Shown: positions 24,835-37,097, counted from the stretch's first letter. The stretch is DNA of 60,016 nucleotides from Alphaproteobacteria bacterium (GCA_027482195.1 JAIXWE010000085.1:1-60016); one strand, 5' to 3'. A program made the numbers and translations. Notes: generated by a model from the letters alone, not told the origin.

Positions 24835-26180
24835 TATAACTCCTTCACCATATGGGCGAATTGATCACCGCGATCTTCGAATGATAAAAATTGATCCCAA
24901 GAGGCGCACGCGGGAGAAAGCAAAACAACCGCATCTTGTGAAAAACCCTGCGCATCTTGATGCGCTTTTTTCAAAGCCTTATCCAATGTGCCGCACGCGG
25001 TGACATTCACATTTTTTTCACTCAACCATTGTGTAAAATTTTCCTGCGCTTCACCAATTGTATAAGCACGGTGAATTTTCGGCATAAAACTTTCCAAGCC
25101 GTTTAATCCCCCGTCTTTCATTTGCCCACCACAAATCCAAAAGATATTATCAAATGTGGCCAGGGCCTTGGCCGTCGCATCCGTATTCGTCGCTTTACTA
25201 TCGTTAATATAAGTAACGCGGTTTATTTTTCGCACCTGATATTGCCGATGTGGCAAACCGGCAAAACTTTTCATCGCATTGAAGATTGCATCGGATTCAT
25301 AAGCATAAAGGCGACGTAAAGTGGCATAAACAGCAGCCACATTTTCATGATTATGCTGCCCCGAAAGGGTGGGAATCTCACGCAGATCGCCCACATGTTG
25401 CACGATTCCTTCGGATGAATCATATAAAATTCCGTTTTTAACAAAAACGCCTTGCGCAACCTCATGCTGTGTTGAGAAGGGAATGACATGACGGTTTGAT
25501 TTTTTTAAACGCTCATATATTTGCGCGGTTGATGACGTGTCGATACCGACAACACTCAAGCCATTTTTGTTTTTATCAAATATTTTTTCTTTGGCGACAA
25601 TATACCCATCCATTCCCCCATGGCGCGGCAAATGATCAGGCGTAATATTTAAAAGTACGGATGCGCTTAAAGATATATGTGGCGTTAGTTCCAATTGATA
25701 AGAGGATAACTCAAGAACATATGTCTCGCCGCGGGAAAGAAGTGGCAAATCAAGTGCGGGTACGCCGATATTTCCACCCATCTCACAACGGCGAAATTGT
25801 TGCAAACAATGCGCCATGAGTGCCGTGGTTGTTGATTTACCATTCGTGCCAGTAATACCAATGAAATCAGCATTTTTTTGAATTTGTGCCAAAATATCAA
25901 CATCACATATCAAAGGAATATTGTGCGCCTTCGCGTAAACCGCCAATGGATGAGGTTTTGGATAAGTGTGAGGAATTCCCGGCGACCATAAAAAGAAATC
26001 AAAGGCAGCGGGGCCATTCAAAACATCGTGCACAATAAAGTTATTTTTATAAGCTTCATCGCGTAAATTTTCTTTATCGTCCCATACGCTTACTTGTGCG
26101 CCGTGATGTTGCAAAAACCGCGCCGCCGATAATCCGGTTTTTCCCAATCCAACGACGTGAATTTTTTTTCCAGCAAACAT
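24834..26180 (-). CDS. murD: UDP-N-acetylmuramoylalanine--D-glutamate ligase
   Basis: ITGTNGKSTTTALM, NDSKATNTDA; start refined to MFAGKK. Confidence 0.95.
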   Translation of the reverse strand: MFAGKKIHVVGLGKTGLSAARFLQHHGAQVSVWDDKENLRDEAYKNNFIVHDVLNGPAAFDFFLWSPGIPHTYPKPHPLAVYAKAHNIPLICDVDILAQIQKNADFIGITGTNGKSTTTALMAHCLQQFRRCEMGGNIGVPALDLPLLSRGETYVLELSSYQLELTPHISLSASVLLNITPDHLPRHGGMDGYIVAKEKIFDKNKNGLSVVGIDTSSTAQIYERLKKSNRHVIPFSTQHEVAQGVFVKNGILYDSSEGIVQHVGDLREIPTLSGQHNHENVAAVYATLRRLYAYESDAIFNAMKSFAGLPHRQYQVRKINRVTYINDSKATNTDATAKALATFDNIFWICGGQMKDGGLNGLESFMPKIHRAYTIGEAQENFTQWLSEKNVNVTACGTLDKALKKAHQDAQGFSQDAVVLLSPACASWDQFLSFEDRGDQFAHMVKEL

Positions 26181-26182
26181 GT

Positions 26183-27268
26183 CTAACGCAACTTTAATGT
26201 GGAAAGACCAATAAGCGCCAAGACCACGGCAATAATCCAAAAACGAATAACGACAGTCGGTTCCGACCAACCACTTTTTTCAAAATGGTGGTGAAGCGGT
26301 GCCATTTTAAACACACGCTTTCCGGTCAACTTGAACGACGCAACTTGAATAATCACCGAAAGTGTTTCAATCACAAAAAGCCCGCCAATAATGGCCAAAA
26401 CCAATTCATGCTTGACCATGATCGCAATCGCACCCAACACGCCGCCCATGGCGAGTGAGCCCGTATCACCCATAAAAATCATTGCGGGTGGCGTGTTATA
26501 CCACAAAAATCCCATCGCACCGCCGACCAACGCCCCGCAAATAATTGCAAGCTCCGCCGTGCCCGGCACATAAGGAATTTGCAGGTAAGTTGAGAAATCA
26601 ACACGCCCAACCAAATAAGCAATTAAACCAAAACATGCAGCCGCGATTGCAACGGGTACAATCGCCAACCCATCAAGCCCATCGGTCAAATTCACGGCGT
26701 TCGATGCGCCAATCATCACCAACACCGCCCAAAGGAAAAAGAAAATTCCCAAAGGAATAAAAAAATCTTTGAAGAAAGGAACGGCAACACTTGTGGCAAT
26801 TTTTTCAGGCAAAGCAAGTGTTATTCCCCATGTCGCAACAACCGCAATAAAAAATTGACAGACCAGTTTTAATTTCCCCGACAGCCCTTTTGTATTGCGT
26901 TTCGTAAGCTTTAAAAAATCGTCCCCAAAGCCGATAAGACCAAACCCGACCATGACCAATAACGCGATCCAGATGAAAAGATTGTTCAAATCAGCCCATA
27001 AAAACGTCGCGAATGTCACACTGATGAGAATCATCACACCGCCCATTGTCGGTGTTCCCGCTTTTTTAAAATGCGTTTCCGGCCCATCATCACGGATCGG
27101 CTGACCAGCACCTTGCAATGATTTTAAAGTGCGAATGACCATCGGACCAATCGCAAGCCCGATAAACAGCGCCGTGAGAATGGCTCCGCCCGTGCGAAAG
27201 GTAATATAATTAAAAAGATTAAAAACAATATATTCGTCCGCCAACGGGGTGAGAAGATGATACAACAT
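26183..27268 (-). CDS. mraY: phospho-MurNAc-pentapeptide-transferase
   Basis: [27 protein letters not shown]; start refined to MLYHLL. Confidence 0.96.
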   Translation of the reverse strand: MLYHLLTPLADEYIVFNLFNYITFRTGGAILTALFIGLAIGPMVIRTLKSLQGAGQPIRDDGPETHFKKAGTPTMGGVMILISVTFATFLWADLNNLFIWIALLVMVGFGLIGFGDDFLKLTKRNTKGLSGKLKLVCQFFIAVVATWGITLALPEKIATSVAVPFFKDFFIPLGIFFFLWAVLVMIGASNAVNLTDGLDGLAIVPVAIAAACFGLIAYLVGRVDFSTYLQIPYVPGTAELAIICGALVGGAMGFLWYNTPPAMIFMGDTGSLAMGGVLGAIAIMVKHELVLAIIGGLFVIETLSVIIQVASFKLTGKRVFKMAPLHHHFEKSGWSEPTVVIRFWIIAVVLALIGLSTLKLR

Positions 27269-27272
27269 CACA

Positions 27273-28724
27273 TTATCCTTTACTTTTCTTTGACTGAGGA
27301 AGATGACGCAACGCTTCGACAATGACACTCATGCGACTTCCCAAAGACCCCTTCACCATCACCACATCACCAGGCACCAAAACATCGGGCACGATTTCCG
27401 CCAATTCCTTTGATGTCGTACGGTGAATTTTGCGGTTATCATTTGGCAAAGCGTCATGTAAATTTTTCATCAACGCGCCGCATGTATAAACAAAATCAAC
27501 ATTCGCCGACTTAATCGGTAATGCCAAATCGGCGTGCAAACGCGCTGAATCCGGGCCTAATTCCAACATGTCGCCCAAAACCGCAATGCGCCGCCCACCG
27601 CGCCCGGGATCAATCAACGCCAAGACACGAAATGCCGCCTTCATCGCAACCGGTGAGGCATTATAACTCTCATCAATCAACGTGATGGGGTTTTCAGGAT
27701 CACCGGAATCAATCAATTCCCGCCGTCCGCGTCCCGCCATCGGCTCGATATTGCCCAAAATCTTTGCGGCTTTTTGTATATCAAGATTCATGAGCTTCAA
27801 AGCAAGCAAAACCGCTAATGCATTACGCGCATGATGGGCACCCCCATCACGCAATGTGAACACAATTTCCTCATCAAGAATACGCGCCTTTGCACGCACA
27901 CCATTGCGCGCGACCAAAGTTTCAATCAACACCGCATCATTATTTTCATGATCACCAAATGTGTAAACGTGCGCGACGCCGAAACGTTGTGCTTGCTCTT
28001 TTAAAATCGGCAATTGATCCACATCGCCGTGCACAATGGCAACACCACCCGGGCGAATCCCTTTAAAAACCTCAGCTTTTGCATAGGCAATGCCATCAAT
28101 CCCTTCGGGGAAATTTTCAATATGAACGGGGGCAATGGTGGTAATCACGGCAATATCTGGCTTGACCATATCCGATAAGGGTTCAATTTCTTTGTGATGA
28201 TTCATCCCCATTTCAAATACGGCGTAATCACACCCCGCATGCATGCGCGCCAATGATAACGGTACACCAAAATGGTTATTATAACTTTTTGTTGACCAAT
28301 GCGTTTGCCCAAAGGTGGACAATACCGCACCAAACATTTCTTTGGTGCCTGATTTTCCAACACTGCCCGTGATACCCACTGTTTTGGCGGCACATCGCGC
28401 GCGTGCTGCATGCCCTAAAATTTGCAAAGCGTGAAATGTATCATCCACAACAATCAATTTTTTTGAATCACAATCGAGAATCGGATGATGAACAAACGCC
28501 GCCACCGCCCCCTTCTCAAAAGCCGTCTTCACATGATCATGACCATCGCCGTGATCACCTTTAAGGGCGATAAAAAGATCACCCGGCTGCAAAGTGCGCG
28601 TGTCAATCGACACGCCGGTTGCAACCCACTCACTCGGGATCGTGATGTTAAAAACCCTTGCTAATTCAGCAGAACTCCACAATGTATGGGGCGGGGCAAG
28701 AGAGAGGTCGCAAAAATTGGTCAT
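27273..28724 (-). CDS. murF: UDP-MurNAc-tripeptide--D-Ala-D-Ala ligase
   Basis: [24 protein letters not shown]. Confidence 0.95.
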   Translation of the reverse strand: MTNFCDLSLAPPHTLWSSAELARVFNITIPSEWVATGVSIDTRTLQPGDLFIALKGDHGDGHDHVKTAFEKGAVAAFVHHPILDCDSKKLIVVDDTFHALQILGHAARARCAAKTVGITGSVGKSGTKEMFGAVLSTFGQTHWSTKSYNNHFGVPLSLARMHAGCDYAVFEMGMNHHKEIEPLSDMVKPDIAVITTIAPVHIENFPEGIDGIAYAKAEVFKGIRPGGVAIVHGDVDQLPILKEQAQRFGVAHVYTFGDHENNDAVLIETLVARNGVRAKARILDEEIVFTLRDGGAHHARNALAVLLALKLMNLDIQKAAKILGNIEPMAGRGRRELIDSGDPENPITLIDESYNASPVAMKAAFRVLALIDPGRGGRRIAVLGDMLELGPDSARLHADLALPIKSANVDFVYTCGALMKNLHDALPNDNRKIHRTTSKELAEIVPDVLVPGDVVMVKGSLGSRMSVIVEALRHLPQSKKSKG

Positions 28725-28765
28725 TAAAAAAGGTCCTTTGGTTACAGTTTTTTACGCAAAAAATT

Positions 28766-30208
28766 TTAATTCATCATGGCCGTGCGGGCTTCCTCAGCAT
28801 CATCAAAAGGTTCAATGAAATCTTCGAAAATTTGGCCTTGCTCATGCCCTTTTCCGGCAATCAGAACAACATCGCCTTTTTTGGCAATTTGAATTGCGCG
28901 GCGAATGGCGGCGCGACGATCATTAATTTCTTCCGCTTCTGGTGCGCCTTCTAAAATCATATTGCGAATAAGTTGCGGATCTTCTGAACGCGGATTATCA
29001 TCGGTGACAATCACATGGTCAGAAAGTTGTGTTGCCAATCTTCCCATCACCGCACGCTTGCCGCGATCACGGTCACCGCCACAGCCAAAAACACAAATCA
29101 ATTTTTCCATTGTATGCGGACGCAAGGCTTTCAACACTTGCTCCAATGCATCCGGCGTATGGGCGTAATCAACGTAAATCGCCGCGTCTTGCGGGTGACC
29201 TTTTACCAACTGTAAACGTCCAGGAACACCTGATAAATTGGGTAAAATATCAATCACGGCTTGCAAACATTTCTCGCGTCGCGCCAAAACGAGTCCGGCG
29301 GCACATAAGACATTCATCAACTGAAACTCCCCGACAAGCGGAAGAATAAATTCAATTTCTTGACCAAAAATATCAAGCTTCACAACTTGACCTTGTGGAC
29401 GTGGTGTGCGTGCAAGAATTTTTAAATGTTCTCCTTGATATCCGTATGACCAAAAACGTATATCTCGGCTTGCACAAATTTCTTTGATCATCGCACCTTC
29501 GGGAATATCGGCATTTATAACCGCTGTGCCACCGTCGCATAAAACTTCTGAGAATAAGCGCAACTTGGCCGCACGGTACTTATCCATCGTCAGATGGTAA
29601 TCAAGATGATCACGGGTGAGGTTTGTGAATCCGGCGGCGGAAATTTTGACACCGTGCAAACGATGTTGTTCCAATCCATGACTGGATGCTTCCATCGCAA
29701 GATAAGAAATTCCGGCGGCGGCCATATCGGCCAAGGTCGCGTGCAACGCTACCGGGTCGGGCGTGGTCATGCTCAACGGCAAAGGCACATGCACACCTTG
29801 CGCGCCCAATGTTCCCAAAGAGGCCGCCTCAACACCCAATTTATGCCATATTTGTTGACAAAAAGTGACCACGGATGTTTTGCCATTTGTGCCCGTCACC
29901 GCCACAACCGTTTCGGGCTGCGCGCCATAAAAACGTGCGGCGATGTGCGGTAACAAAGCCCGCGGATCAGAATCAGAAATCCATACAATGTGATCAAGAA
30001 GATCATCGGGCGCGGATTGATCGGCGATAATTACATCCGCGCCATTGGTGATGGCATCAGAAATAAAATCGCGTCCGTCAAAACGTGTACCGGTCACGGC
30101 CACATATACAAAATGACGGCGCACGGCGCGGCTGTCTGATGTGACACCTTTAATCTCAATATCAACGTCAAGTTCTTTTTGAAGAAGGGTTGAAAGTTTC
30201 ATGTTCAA
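28766..30208 (-). CDS. murE: UDP-MurNAc-L-Ala-D-Glu ligase (MurE)
   Basis: VTGTNGKTSVVTF, DDNPRSEDP meso-DAP signature. Confidence 0.95.
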   Translation of the reverse strand: MNMKLSTLLQKELDVDIEIKGVTSDSRAVRRHFVYVAVTGTRFDGRDFISDAITNGADVIIADQSAPDDLLDHIVWISDSDPRALLPHIAARFYGAQPETVVAVTGTNGKTSVVTFCQQIWHKLGVEAASLGTLGAQGVHVPLPLSMTTPDPVALHATLADMAAAGISYLAMEASSHGLEQHRLHGVKISAAGFTNLTRDHLDYHLTMDKYRAAKLRLFSEVLCDGGTAVINADIPEGAMIKEICASRDIRFWSYGYQGEHLKILARTPRPQGQVVKLDIFGQEIEFILPLVGEFQLMNVLCAAGLVLARREKCLQAVIDILPNLSGVPGRLQLVKGHPQDAAIYVDYAHTPDALEQVLKALRPHTMEKLICVFGCGGDRDRGKRAVMGRLATQLSDHVIVTDDNPRSEDPQLIRNMILEGAPEAEEINDRRAAIRRAIQIAKKGDVVLIAGKGHEQGQIFEDFIEPFDDAEEARTAMMN

Positions 30209-31920
30209 TGCCCCTCTCCCGAAACTTTGTGCAAGAAAGGACGAAGCGGTTCCGCTAAATCGGGGGCATCTTGTTCAGGTGCTAAATTATAAAGCGGTGC
30301 GAAACTGCTTATCACACGCGCCACCGCCGGAACCGCAACCCATCCGGCGGTTGCGTATCCAAAACTATCTTTATTCGGTTTTGGTTCGTCAACCATAATA
30401 AAAACAGCATATTCCGGATCTGTCATCGGAAAGACGCTGACGAAAGATGAGATGCGTTTATCATCCAAATAACGACCATTGACGTTCTTTTGCGCGGTGC
30501 CGGTTTTGCCGCCGACCATATATCCTTTGACATCTGCTTTGCGCGCGGTTCCATCGGATACAACAAGGCGCATGAGCTGGCGCATTTTTAACGATGTCTC
30601 TTTTGAGATGACACGTACCGATGTTTGTGGTTTTGATTTTTCATCCTTCATCACCAAAGTTGGGCGCACCAATGTCCCGCCATTGACAATCGCACTCACC
30701 GCCGAAACCAATTGAAGGGGAGTCACCGCAATTCCGTGCCCATAAGATGCGGTCAGTGTATTAATATCGCGCCATGGCGTGGGCATCAGAGGACGACCCA
30801 TTTCATCAATCTCAAAATCCATCCGCTTCATCAAGCCAAGGTCAGAGTACATCGCTTTTAAGCCCTGTGTCCCAATCGCTTCGCCCATCAAGGCGGTTCC
30901 GATATTCGAGGAATACATGAATACTTCCGGTACGGTCATGACACGTTTTTCGGGACGAAAATCACGGATAATGCGGTTGCCGCGATGAAGGGGGCTGCGT
31001 GCATCAAATGTTGTCGCCATACTGACTTTCTTTTTTTCCAACAAGGCAGCGGCGGTAAAAATTTTGAAAGTTGAGCCAAGCTCATAAACACCTAATGTCA
31101 CACGATTAAAACGATGCAGATCGTTTTGTGCCGCACTTGGGTCATGCGGATCAAAATCGGGAAGTGAAATGGCCGCCAAAATTTCACCATTCTTGACATT
31201 CATAATCACACCGGCTCCACCGATACCATTAAAATCGGAAATGGCTTTTTGGGTTTCGCGGCGCAAAATATGTTGCAAACGAATATCAAGACTTAAACGA
31301 ATTGTGTCTGAACTTTTTGTCAAAAAGCTATTAAAACTGCGCTCAATTCCACCCAATCCTCGGCCGTCAACATCCGTATAACCGACCATGTGCGCGGTCA
31401 AACGCCCTTGCGGATAAATGCGTTTATAATCATACGCAAAGCCCAAACCCGGATCGCCAATATTGAGAATCTTTTGTTGTTCTTGCGGTGTCAAGTTGCG
31501 GTGAATCCAAATAAAGCGGCGTTCCGATTGAAATTTTTTCAACAAATCGCCATAAACCAAATTCGGAAATATTTTTGTCAGCTGTCTCGCGGTGCCTTCG
31601 GCATCCGTCATTAATTTTGCATCCGCATAAAGCGATGCGGTTTTTAGCGAGGTTGCCAAAATCACACCATTGCGATCAACAATATCACCACGCCGTGCAA
31701 GATGTGTCTTGCTCACATCATCTTCACGCGTGGCTGTTTCCTCAGCGGCATGAAAATATCCTTGGATAATTGTGACATCAAACAAACGCCCCGCCACCAC
31801 GATATAAGCCAATAAAATAAAGCCCACAATCAACACAATGCGCCCACGCGCCTGGTCTAAGGCAGAAGACCGTTCACCATCAATACGCATTGAGAAATTG
31901 AAAGGAGAGCGTGAGATCAT
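30205..31920 (-). CDS. ftsI: FtsI/PBP3 transpeptidase
   Basis: Transpeptidase motifs STFK, SSN, GKTGTAQK. Confidence 0.95.
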   Translation of the reverse strand: MISRSPFNFSMRIDGERSSALDQARGRIVLIVGFILLAYIVVAGRLFDVTIIQGYFHAAEETATREDDVSKTHLARRGDIVDRNGVILATSLKTASLYADAKLMTDAEGTARQLTKIFPNLVYGDLLKKFQSERRFIWIHRNLTPQEQQKILNIGDPGLGFAYDYKRIYPQGRLTAHMVGYTDVDGRGLGGIERSFNSFLTKSSDTIRLSLDIRLQHILRRETQKAISDFNGIGGAGVIMNVKNGEILAAISLPDFDPHDPSAAQNDLHRFNRVTLGVYELGSTFKIFTAAALLEKKKVSMATTFDARSPLHRGNRIIRDFRPEKRVMTVPEVFMYSSNIGTALMGEAIGTQGLKAMYSDLGLMKRMDFEIDEMGRPLMPTPWRDINTLTASYGHGIAVTPLQLVSAVSAIVNGGTLVRPTLVMKDEKSKPQTSVRVISKETSLKMRQLMRLVVSDGTARKADVKGYMVGGKTGTAQKNVNGRYLDDKRISSFVSVFPMTDPEYAVFIMVDEPKPNKDSFGYATAGWVAVPAVARVISSFAPLYNLAPEQDAPDLAEPLRPFLHKVSGEGH

Positions 31921-32396
31921 GGCACACTCTCTTGGGGGGTATCAGGCATCAATGCATTTTGCAACACGGCGTTAAAATCATCTTCCCCTGTTGGGCTTGC
32001 CGAGTCGATGGCGGGCGAAGCGTGTTCGCTTAATTCTTTTTTCGGTGTATTTTCTGAAGATATGTCGGTTGAGACGTGTTGAATTTCGGGAGCAGTAACT
32101 TCTTCTTCAGGTTGCGGAATCGCACTTACAGATTCCACAACATGATCAACCGTAACCGATTGCATGTTGAGATATTTTGACGCCAATTCTTCCAAACGGT
32201 CGGGCCGGTTTAAATAATCCCATTCCGCTTTTAAAACGCGCAATGATTCTTCTTCTGCCTGTTTTTGATCTTGCAAACGCGCCAAAATACGTTCTTTTTC
32301 TTGCACATTTTGCGACACCCAAAACAGCAAGCTTGCGGATATCACCGCCAAAACCAAAGATAAAACTGTCGAAAGCTTGAGCGCAAATTTCATCAA
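31917..32396 (-). CDS. ftsL: FtsL-like cell division protein
   Basis: N-terminal TM + coiled coil (LEELASKYLNMQ); between ftsI and rsmH. Confidence 0.8.
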   Translation of the reverse strand: MMKFALKLSTVLSLVLAVISASLLFWVSQNVQEKERILARLQDQKQAEEESLRVLKAEWDYLNRPDRLEELASKYLNMQSVTVDHVVESVSAIPQPEEEVTAPEIQHVSTDISSENTPKKELSEHASPAIDSASPTGEDDFNAVLQNALMPDTPQESVP

Positions 32397-33334
32397 CTCT
32401 CCTCCCTGATACGTAAGGCGGCACGAAGTTTTGCAGAACGAGAACGGGGATTGACGCGAAGCTCAGAAGGGGAAGGAGCAAGGGGCTTGCGTGTGAGGAG
32501 GGAAAATGTGCGACGGGTTTGTACAGTCTCAAACGGAACGTGGCGTGAGGATTTGGGGGCCTCTTTCGCACGGGCGTTAAGAAAATTTTTGACGATGCGA
32601 TCTTCCAAAGAATGAAAAGTGACAATCACCAAACGCCCTTGGTCTTTCAGAATATTTTCGGCCGCCTCGAGGGCGCGTTCTAACTGACCTAATTCATCAT
32701 TGACTTTAAGGCGCAGCGCCTGGAATGTTCGTGTTGCGGGGTCTGATTTATCCTTGTGTACGTAAGGTAAAACACTGCGGACGATGTTTGCCAGCTGAAA
32801 CGTCGTTGTGATTTTTTCAATCTGGCGTGCCTTGACGATGGCCGCCGCAACACGGCGCGAATAACGCTCCTCCCCATAAGTCCAAATGAGAAAGGCTAAA
32901 TCATCTTGCGAAAGCTCATTCACCAAATCGGCCGCGGTGATCTCTTGCGTTGTGTCCATACGCATATCAAGCGGGCCATCAAAACGAAAAGAAAATCCGC
33001 GCGCTGGCGTGTCAATTTGCATCGAGGACACACCCAGATCAAGAACAATGCCGTCCACATAATCTTGACCTAAATTTTTAATCTGTTGATCCATCGCGTC
33101 AAAACTGCCTTGAACAAGGCGTAAGCGACCCGAGAAATTTTTACCCCATTGTTGAGCCAAATCATGCGCAAGTGGATCACGGTCAATGCCGATCACATGA
33201 CACTCTGTTTGATTTAAAATAGCGCGTGTATAGCCGCCCGCACCAAGCGTGCCGTCAATAATGACTTCGCCCGCTTGCGGGTTTAAATATTGCAATACTT
33301 CATCGCACATGACGGGGACATGAGGATCAGACAT
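32393..33334 (-). CDS. rsmH: 16S rRNA m4C1402 methyltransferase
   Basis: HVPVMCDEVLQYL, DGTLGAGGYTRAIL, VIVTFHSLEDRIVKNF. Confidence 0.96.
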   Translation of the reverse strand: MSDPHVPVMCDEVLQYLNPQAGEVIIDGTLGAGGYTRAILNQTECHVIGIDRDPLAHDLAQQWGKNFSGRLRLVQGSFDAMDQQIKNLGQDYVDGIVLDLGVSSMQIDTPARGFSFRFDGPLDMRMDTTQEITAADLVNELSQDDLAFLIWTYGEERYSRRVAAAIVKARQIEKITTTFQLANIVRSVLPYVHKDKSDPATRTFQALRLKVNDELGQLERALEAAENILKDQGRLVIVTFHSLEDRIVKNFLNARAKEAPKSSRHVPFETVQTRRTFSLLTRKPLAPSPSELRVNPRSRSAKLRAALRIREES

Positions 33335-33822
33335 TATTCCACATCCCTGTCTTTAATTTTAACCGGCCCATTTTGCATGAAAGACGGCAAGGTAATTTGA
33401 CCTGACTTGATATTGTTGCGCGCTTTTGTCATGCGCTCTGCAAATAATCCTTCATTCCAAATTTGAAATTTTCGCCCCAACCCGACAAACATCGCCGTAT
33501 CATCAATACGCGCATGTTTGATAAAATTATCCGGTAATAAAATACGTCCCTCATTATCAAACGGGCACACACATGAATCTGCGAAGATGGATGTTGCAAG
33601 ATCATCTTGTTCGGGTGAAAACAAATCGAAATGATCAAGGCGCGCGGCCAGCTCCTTCATCATCATTTGCGTGAAACCTTCAAGACAAGGTTGCGCAGCC
33701 GAGCGAAAAAGAACCACACCTTTGAAACTATAGCCCGAGATTTCCGCGCGAAAAGAAGCCGGAACCGACACGCGATTCTTGCGATCCATCTTGTTAACAA
33801 AATTCGACAGAAATAACGTCAC
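33334..33822 (-). CDS. mraZ: transcriptional regulator MraZ
   Basis: LFLSNFVNKMDRKNRVSVPASFR; GTG 33822 preceded by GAGGGG is the likely start. Confidence 0.92.
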   Translation of the reverse strand: MTLFLSNFVNKMDRKNRVSVPASFRAEISGYSFKGVVLFRSAAQPCLEGFTQMMMKELAARLDHFDLFSPEQDDLATSIFADSCVCPFDNEGRILLPDNFIKHARIDDTAMFVGLGRKFQIWNEGLFAERMTKARNNIKSGQITLPSFMQNGPVKIKDRDVE

Positions 33823-33875
33823 ACGACGCCCCTCGGAAAAAGAAAATAACAACCCCGTAAGCTTACACCATTACA

Positions 33876-33920
33876 TGGGTTTAAGCCGTACTTTTATGGG
33901 ATAGCATGGGATTTTATGGG
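33876..33920. promoter_or_regulatory. candidate MraZ operator (TGGG repeats)
   Basis: TGGG at 33876, 33897, 33907, 33917; last three are ATGGG-N5 direct repeats at 10-bp spacing, upstream of mraZ. Confidence 0.7.
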
Positions 33921-34105
33921 CCGTCAAAGGCTGATTCTGGCAAAAAAGAGTTTTCCCACGAATTTCTGTGGGTAGATCTGGGGGTAAGTTTGAAGATAAA
34001 ATTATATGACATAATCATGAGGGACAGTGAGGAAATGAAGAGCTTCTCGGCGGTGTGATGGCCGTCACAAGAAGCTGTTTCATAAAAATTTTGAGGAGAG
34101 GAAAT

Positions 34106-36028
34106 TTACGAGGCTTTGGTGTCTTTTATCTGAGCCGCATCGTGAACCAATTGCGCCACCACGGATGGATCAGCAAGCGTGGAAACATCACCAAGTGAAT
34201 CAATTTCGCCCGATGCAATTTTGCGCAAAATGCGGCGCATGATTTTCCCCGACCGCGTTTTTGGCAAACCGGGTGTAACGTGAATAATGTCCGGTGTTGC
34301 AATCGGACCGATAATTTTGCGCACTTTTTGAATGATATCTTTTTTGATGTCATCACTTGGTGCAAGACCTGCATTTAAAATCACAAAAGCATAAATACCT
34401 TGACCTTTGATATCATGCGGAAATCCAACCACGGCTGATTCCGCAACTGCCGCGCTTTCATTAATCGCACTTTCAATTTCGGCTGTGCCCAAACGGTGAC
34501 CCGAAACATTGATGACATCATCAACGCGCCCCGTGATCCAATAATCACCATCTATGTCACGGCGTGCGCCGTCACCTGTGAAATAAAATCCTTGATAAGT
34601 TGAAAAATAGGTTTGCTCAAAGCGCGCGTGATCACGAAAAACCGTGCGCATTTGTCCGGGCCAACTGTCGGTAATCACCAAACTTCCTTCACAATTCCCC
34701 TCTTGAATAACACCGTTTTGATCAACAATGGCGGGCTTAATTCCAAAAAACGGCAAGGTGGCGGAGCCCGGTTTTTGTGTCACACCGTCAAAAATAATTG
34801 GTGTGATCAAATGCCCACCCGTTTCGGTTTGCCACCACGTGTCAACAATTTTACACCGACCCTCTCCGACCACATCATGATACCAATGCCAGGCTTCCGC
34901 ATTAATCGGCTCCCCCACCGTTCCCAAAACGCGCAACGATTTGCGCGCGGTGGATGTTACAAATTCATCCCCTTGCGCCAGCAATGACCGTATCGCCGTA
35001 GGTGCCGTGTAGAAAATATTCACCTGATGTTTATCAATCACATTCCAAAAACGAGACCATGTTGGATAATTTGGCACACCTTCAAACACCAACGATTTTG
35101 CCCCATTCGCAAGCGGGCCATAGACAATATAAGAATGTCCCGTCACCCACCCGACATCCGCCGTGCACCAATAAACATCATCTTTGCGGTAATCAAATGT
35201 CACAAGATGTGTCAACGCCGCATAAACCAGATAGCCACCGGTTGTGTGCAACACACCCTTTGGTTTGCCGGTTGAGCCCGATGTATAAAGGATAAAAAGC
35301 GGGTCTTCCGCCATCATGGGAACGCAATCACATTGCGTATTTTGCTCCTCAACAAAATGCCACGCCACATCGCGTGGCGATGTCAGTACGAGCTCAGCAC
35401 CCGTGCGCGGATAAACAAAAACGGTGTGCACATGATTTAAATTCTTAATCGCTTCATCGACATTTTCTTTCAACGGAATAATTTTTCCGCCGCGCACGCC
35501 CTGATCCGCCGTGATCACCACATGCGATTCACAATCTTCAATCCGGTCGCGCAAAGATTGCGGCGAGAAACCACCAAAGACAACCGAATGAACCGCACCA
35601 ATGCGCGCGCATGCCAACATCGCATAAACCGCTTGTGGAATCATCGGCATGTAAATGGTGACACGATCACCTTTTTTCACACCGCGCGCCTTTAAGGCAT
35701 TGGCAAGACGACACACCTCATCTTTCACGTGCGCATAGGTAATGTGCGCGGAATCTTTTGGATCATCGCCCTCCCAGATCAAGGCCACATCCTGCGCCTT
35801 GTGCGGCAAATGCCGATCCACGCAATTATAACAGGCATTTAAGACACCATCCTCAAACCAACGAATGGTGACCGGATGTTCAAAAGATGAAGTGCGAACA
35901 TGGGTTGGAAATTTTTCCCATGATAAAATCTCGGCCGCCTTTGACCAAAAACCGTTTGAATCTGTGATCGACCAGTCATAAAGACGGTCATACTCCGCAC
36001 GTGTTTTTGGCTTAAGGTCGTCCATCAC
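34106..36028 (-). CDS. acs: acetyl-CoA synthetase
   Basis: [45 protein letters not shown]. Confidence 0.96.
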   Translation of the reverse strand: MMDDLKPKTRAEYDRLYDWSITDSNGFWSKAAEILSWEKFPTHVRTSSFEHPVTIRWFEDGVLNACYNCVDRHLPHKAQDVALIWEGDDPKDSAHITYAHVKDEVCRLANALKARGVKKGDRVTIYMPMIPQAVYAMLACARIGAVHSVVFGGFSPQSLRDRIEDCESHVVITADQGVRGGKIIPLKENVDEAIKNLNHVHTVFVYPRTGAELVLTSPRDVAWHFVEEQNTQCDCVPMMAEDPLFILYTSGSTGKPKGVLHTTGGYLVYAALTHLVTFDYRKDDVYWCTADVGWVTGHSYIVYGPLANGAKSLVFEGVPNYPTWSRFWNVIDKHQVNIFYTAPTAIRSLLAQGDEFVTSTARKSLRVLGTVGEPINAEAWHWYHDVVGEGRCKIVDTWWQTETGGHLITPIIFDGVTQKPGSATLPFFGIKPAIVDQNGVIQEGNCEGSLVITDSWPGQMRTVFRDHARFEQTYFSTYQGFYFTGDGARRDIDGDYWITGRVDDVINVSGHRLGTAEIESAINESAAVAESAVVGFPHDIKGQGIYAFVILNAGLAPSDDIKKDIIQKVRKIIGPIATPDIIHVTPGLPKTRSGKIMRRILRKIASGEIDSLGDVSTLADPSVVAQLVHDAAQIKDTKAS

Positions 36029-36322
36029 TTAATCAAGCCCGACGGCCGCTTTGTAAAGCTCCAAAAGCTCTTCTTCCTCGCGGCGTTTATCGGTGTTCAT
36101 TTTGCGCAAACGGTACACTTTGCGCAAAGTTTTGGCATCAAAGCCAACACCTTTAGCTTCGGCATAAATATCTTTAATGTCATCCGCTAATGCTTTTTTT
36201 TCTTCTTCCAATTTCTCGATACGATCCAGATAAGCGCGCAAACGTTGCCCGGAAACACCGCCCACATCTTTTGTTTCCGTCATATCATTCGCAGTATTCG
36301 CGCGTGCGTTTGCAGTCGCCAT
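36029..36322 (-). CDS. gapR: DUF2312/GapR-family DNA-binding protein
   Basis: RIEKLEEEKKALADDIKDIYAEAKGVGFDAKTLRKVYRLRK. Confidence 0.88.
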   Translation of the reverse strand: MATANARANTANDMTETKDVGGVSGQRLRAYLDRIEKLEEEKKALADDIKDIYAEAKGVGFDAKTLRKVYRLRKMNTDKRREEEELLELYKAAVGLD

Positions 36323-36422
36323 AGGTTACTCCTTATCAATGTCAAAGTGAAAAATCACCTTAAGGCAAAAGAGGACGAAAGCCCAGATAAAAGAAAAAAA
36401 TACCTGTGAAACATGGGGAAAA

Positions 36423-37097
36423 TTAAGAAGCGGACGACCAACGTTCGATGAAAACACGGGTGTCATTTTGTGCATTTACCCGGCCAATTTGCACACGAAG
36501 CGTGAAATTGCGACTTTGCGGCATCGCCGCCGCGGCCTTCAAGGATGTTGTGCCGCGCGGAACATACGACACAAGCACAGGTATTTCAAAAACCCAACGA
36601 TATGTCCCGCTTAATACCCCTTGGGACAATAATTGCGGTGGTGCTGCGGCCACGGCACGAAGCGTAATATCTCCATTTTGAAGATCCGTGACCACACCCG
36701 AATTTTGTAACCACGTTTGAAATTCTTGCACCGCGTAAGGTTCAAAATTCATGCTCAGTTTTTGTGGATCAGGTTGCGGCTTATCCAGCGTCAAAGAATT
36801 TGTGACGGCCTGGCTCACCCATTCTTGAAGTGCGTGGGTGGTCATGTGCGGTTGATCGGGCGATGTCAGCACACCCGCTTGGCCTTTGCGTGTGTCATAA
36901 ATTGTCATCAAATTATTTTGCGGCACCTGTGCCGATTTATCCGTTGGAAAGGGGGCTTTCAACGTATCTTCCGGTTGTGGCCCCACCGGTTCATTCAACA
37001 CTTTGCGCAAAACTTGGCTGACAATATTCTCGGCCATAACGGTTTGCGGCATCATAACGATACCGATACAAAAAACGAAAAGAAGAAAACGTGTCAT
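36423..37097 (-). CDS. DotI/IcmL-like secreted protein
   Basis: Signal peptide; ALQEWVSQAVTNSLTLD...LSMNFEPYAVQEFQTWLQNSG resembles the DotI/IcmL family. Confidence 0.6.
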   Translation of the reverse strand: MTRFLLFVFCIGIVMMPQTVMAENIVSQVLRKVLNEPVGPQPEDTLKAPFPTDKSAQVPQNNLMTIYDTRKGQAGVLTSPDQPHMTTHALQEWVSQAVTNSLTLDKPQPDPQKLSMNFEPYAVQEFQTWLQNSGVVTDLQNGDITLRAVAAAPPQLLSQGVLSGTYRWVFEIPVLVSYVPRGTTSLKAAAAMPQSRNFTLRVQIGRVNAQNDTRVFIERWSSAS

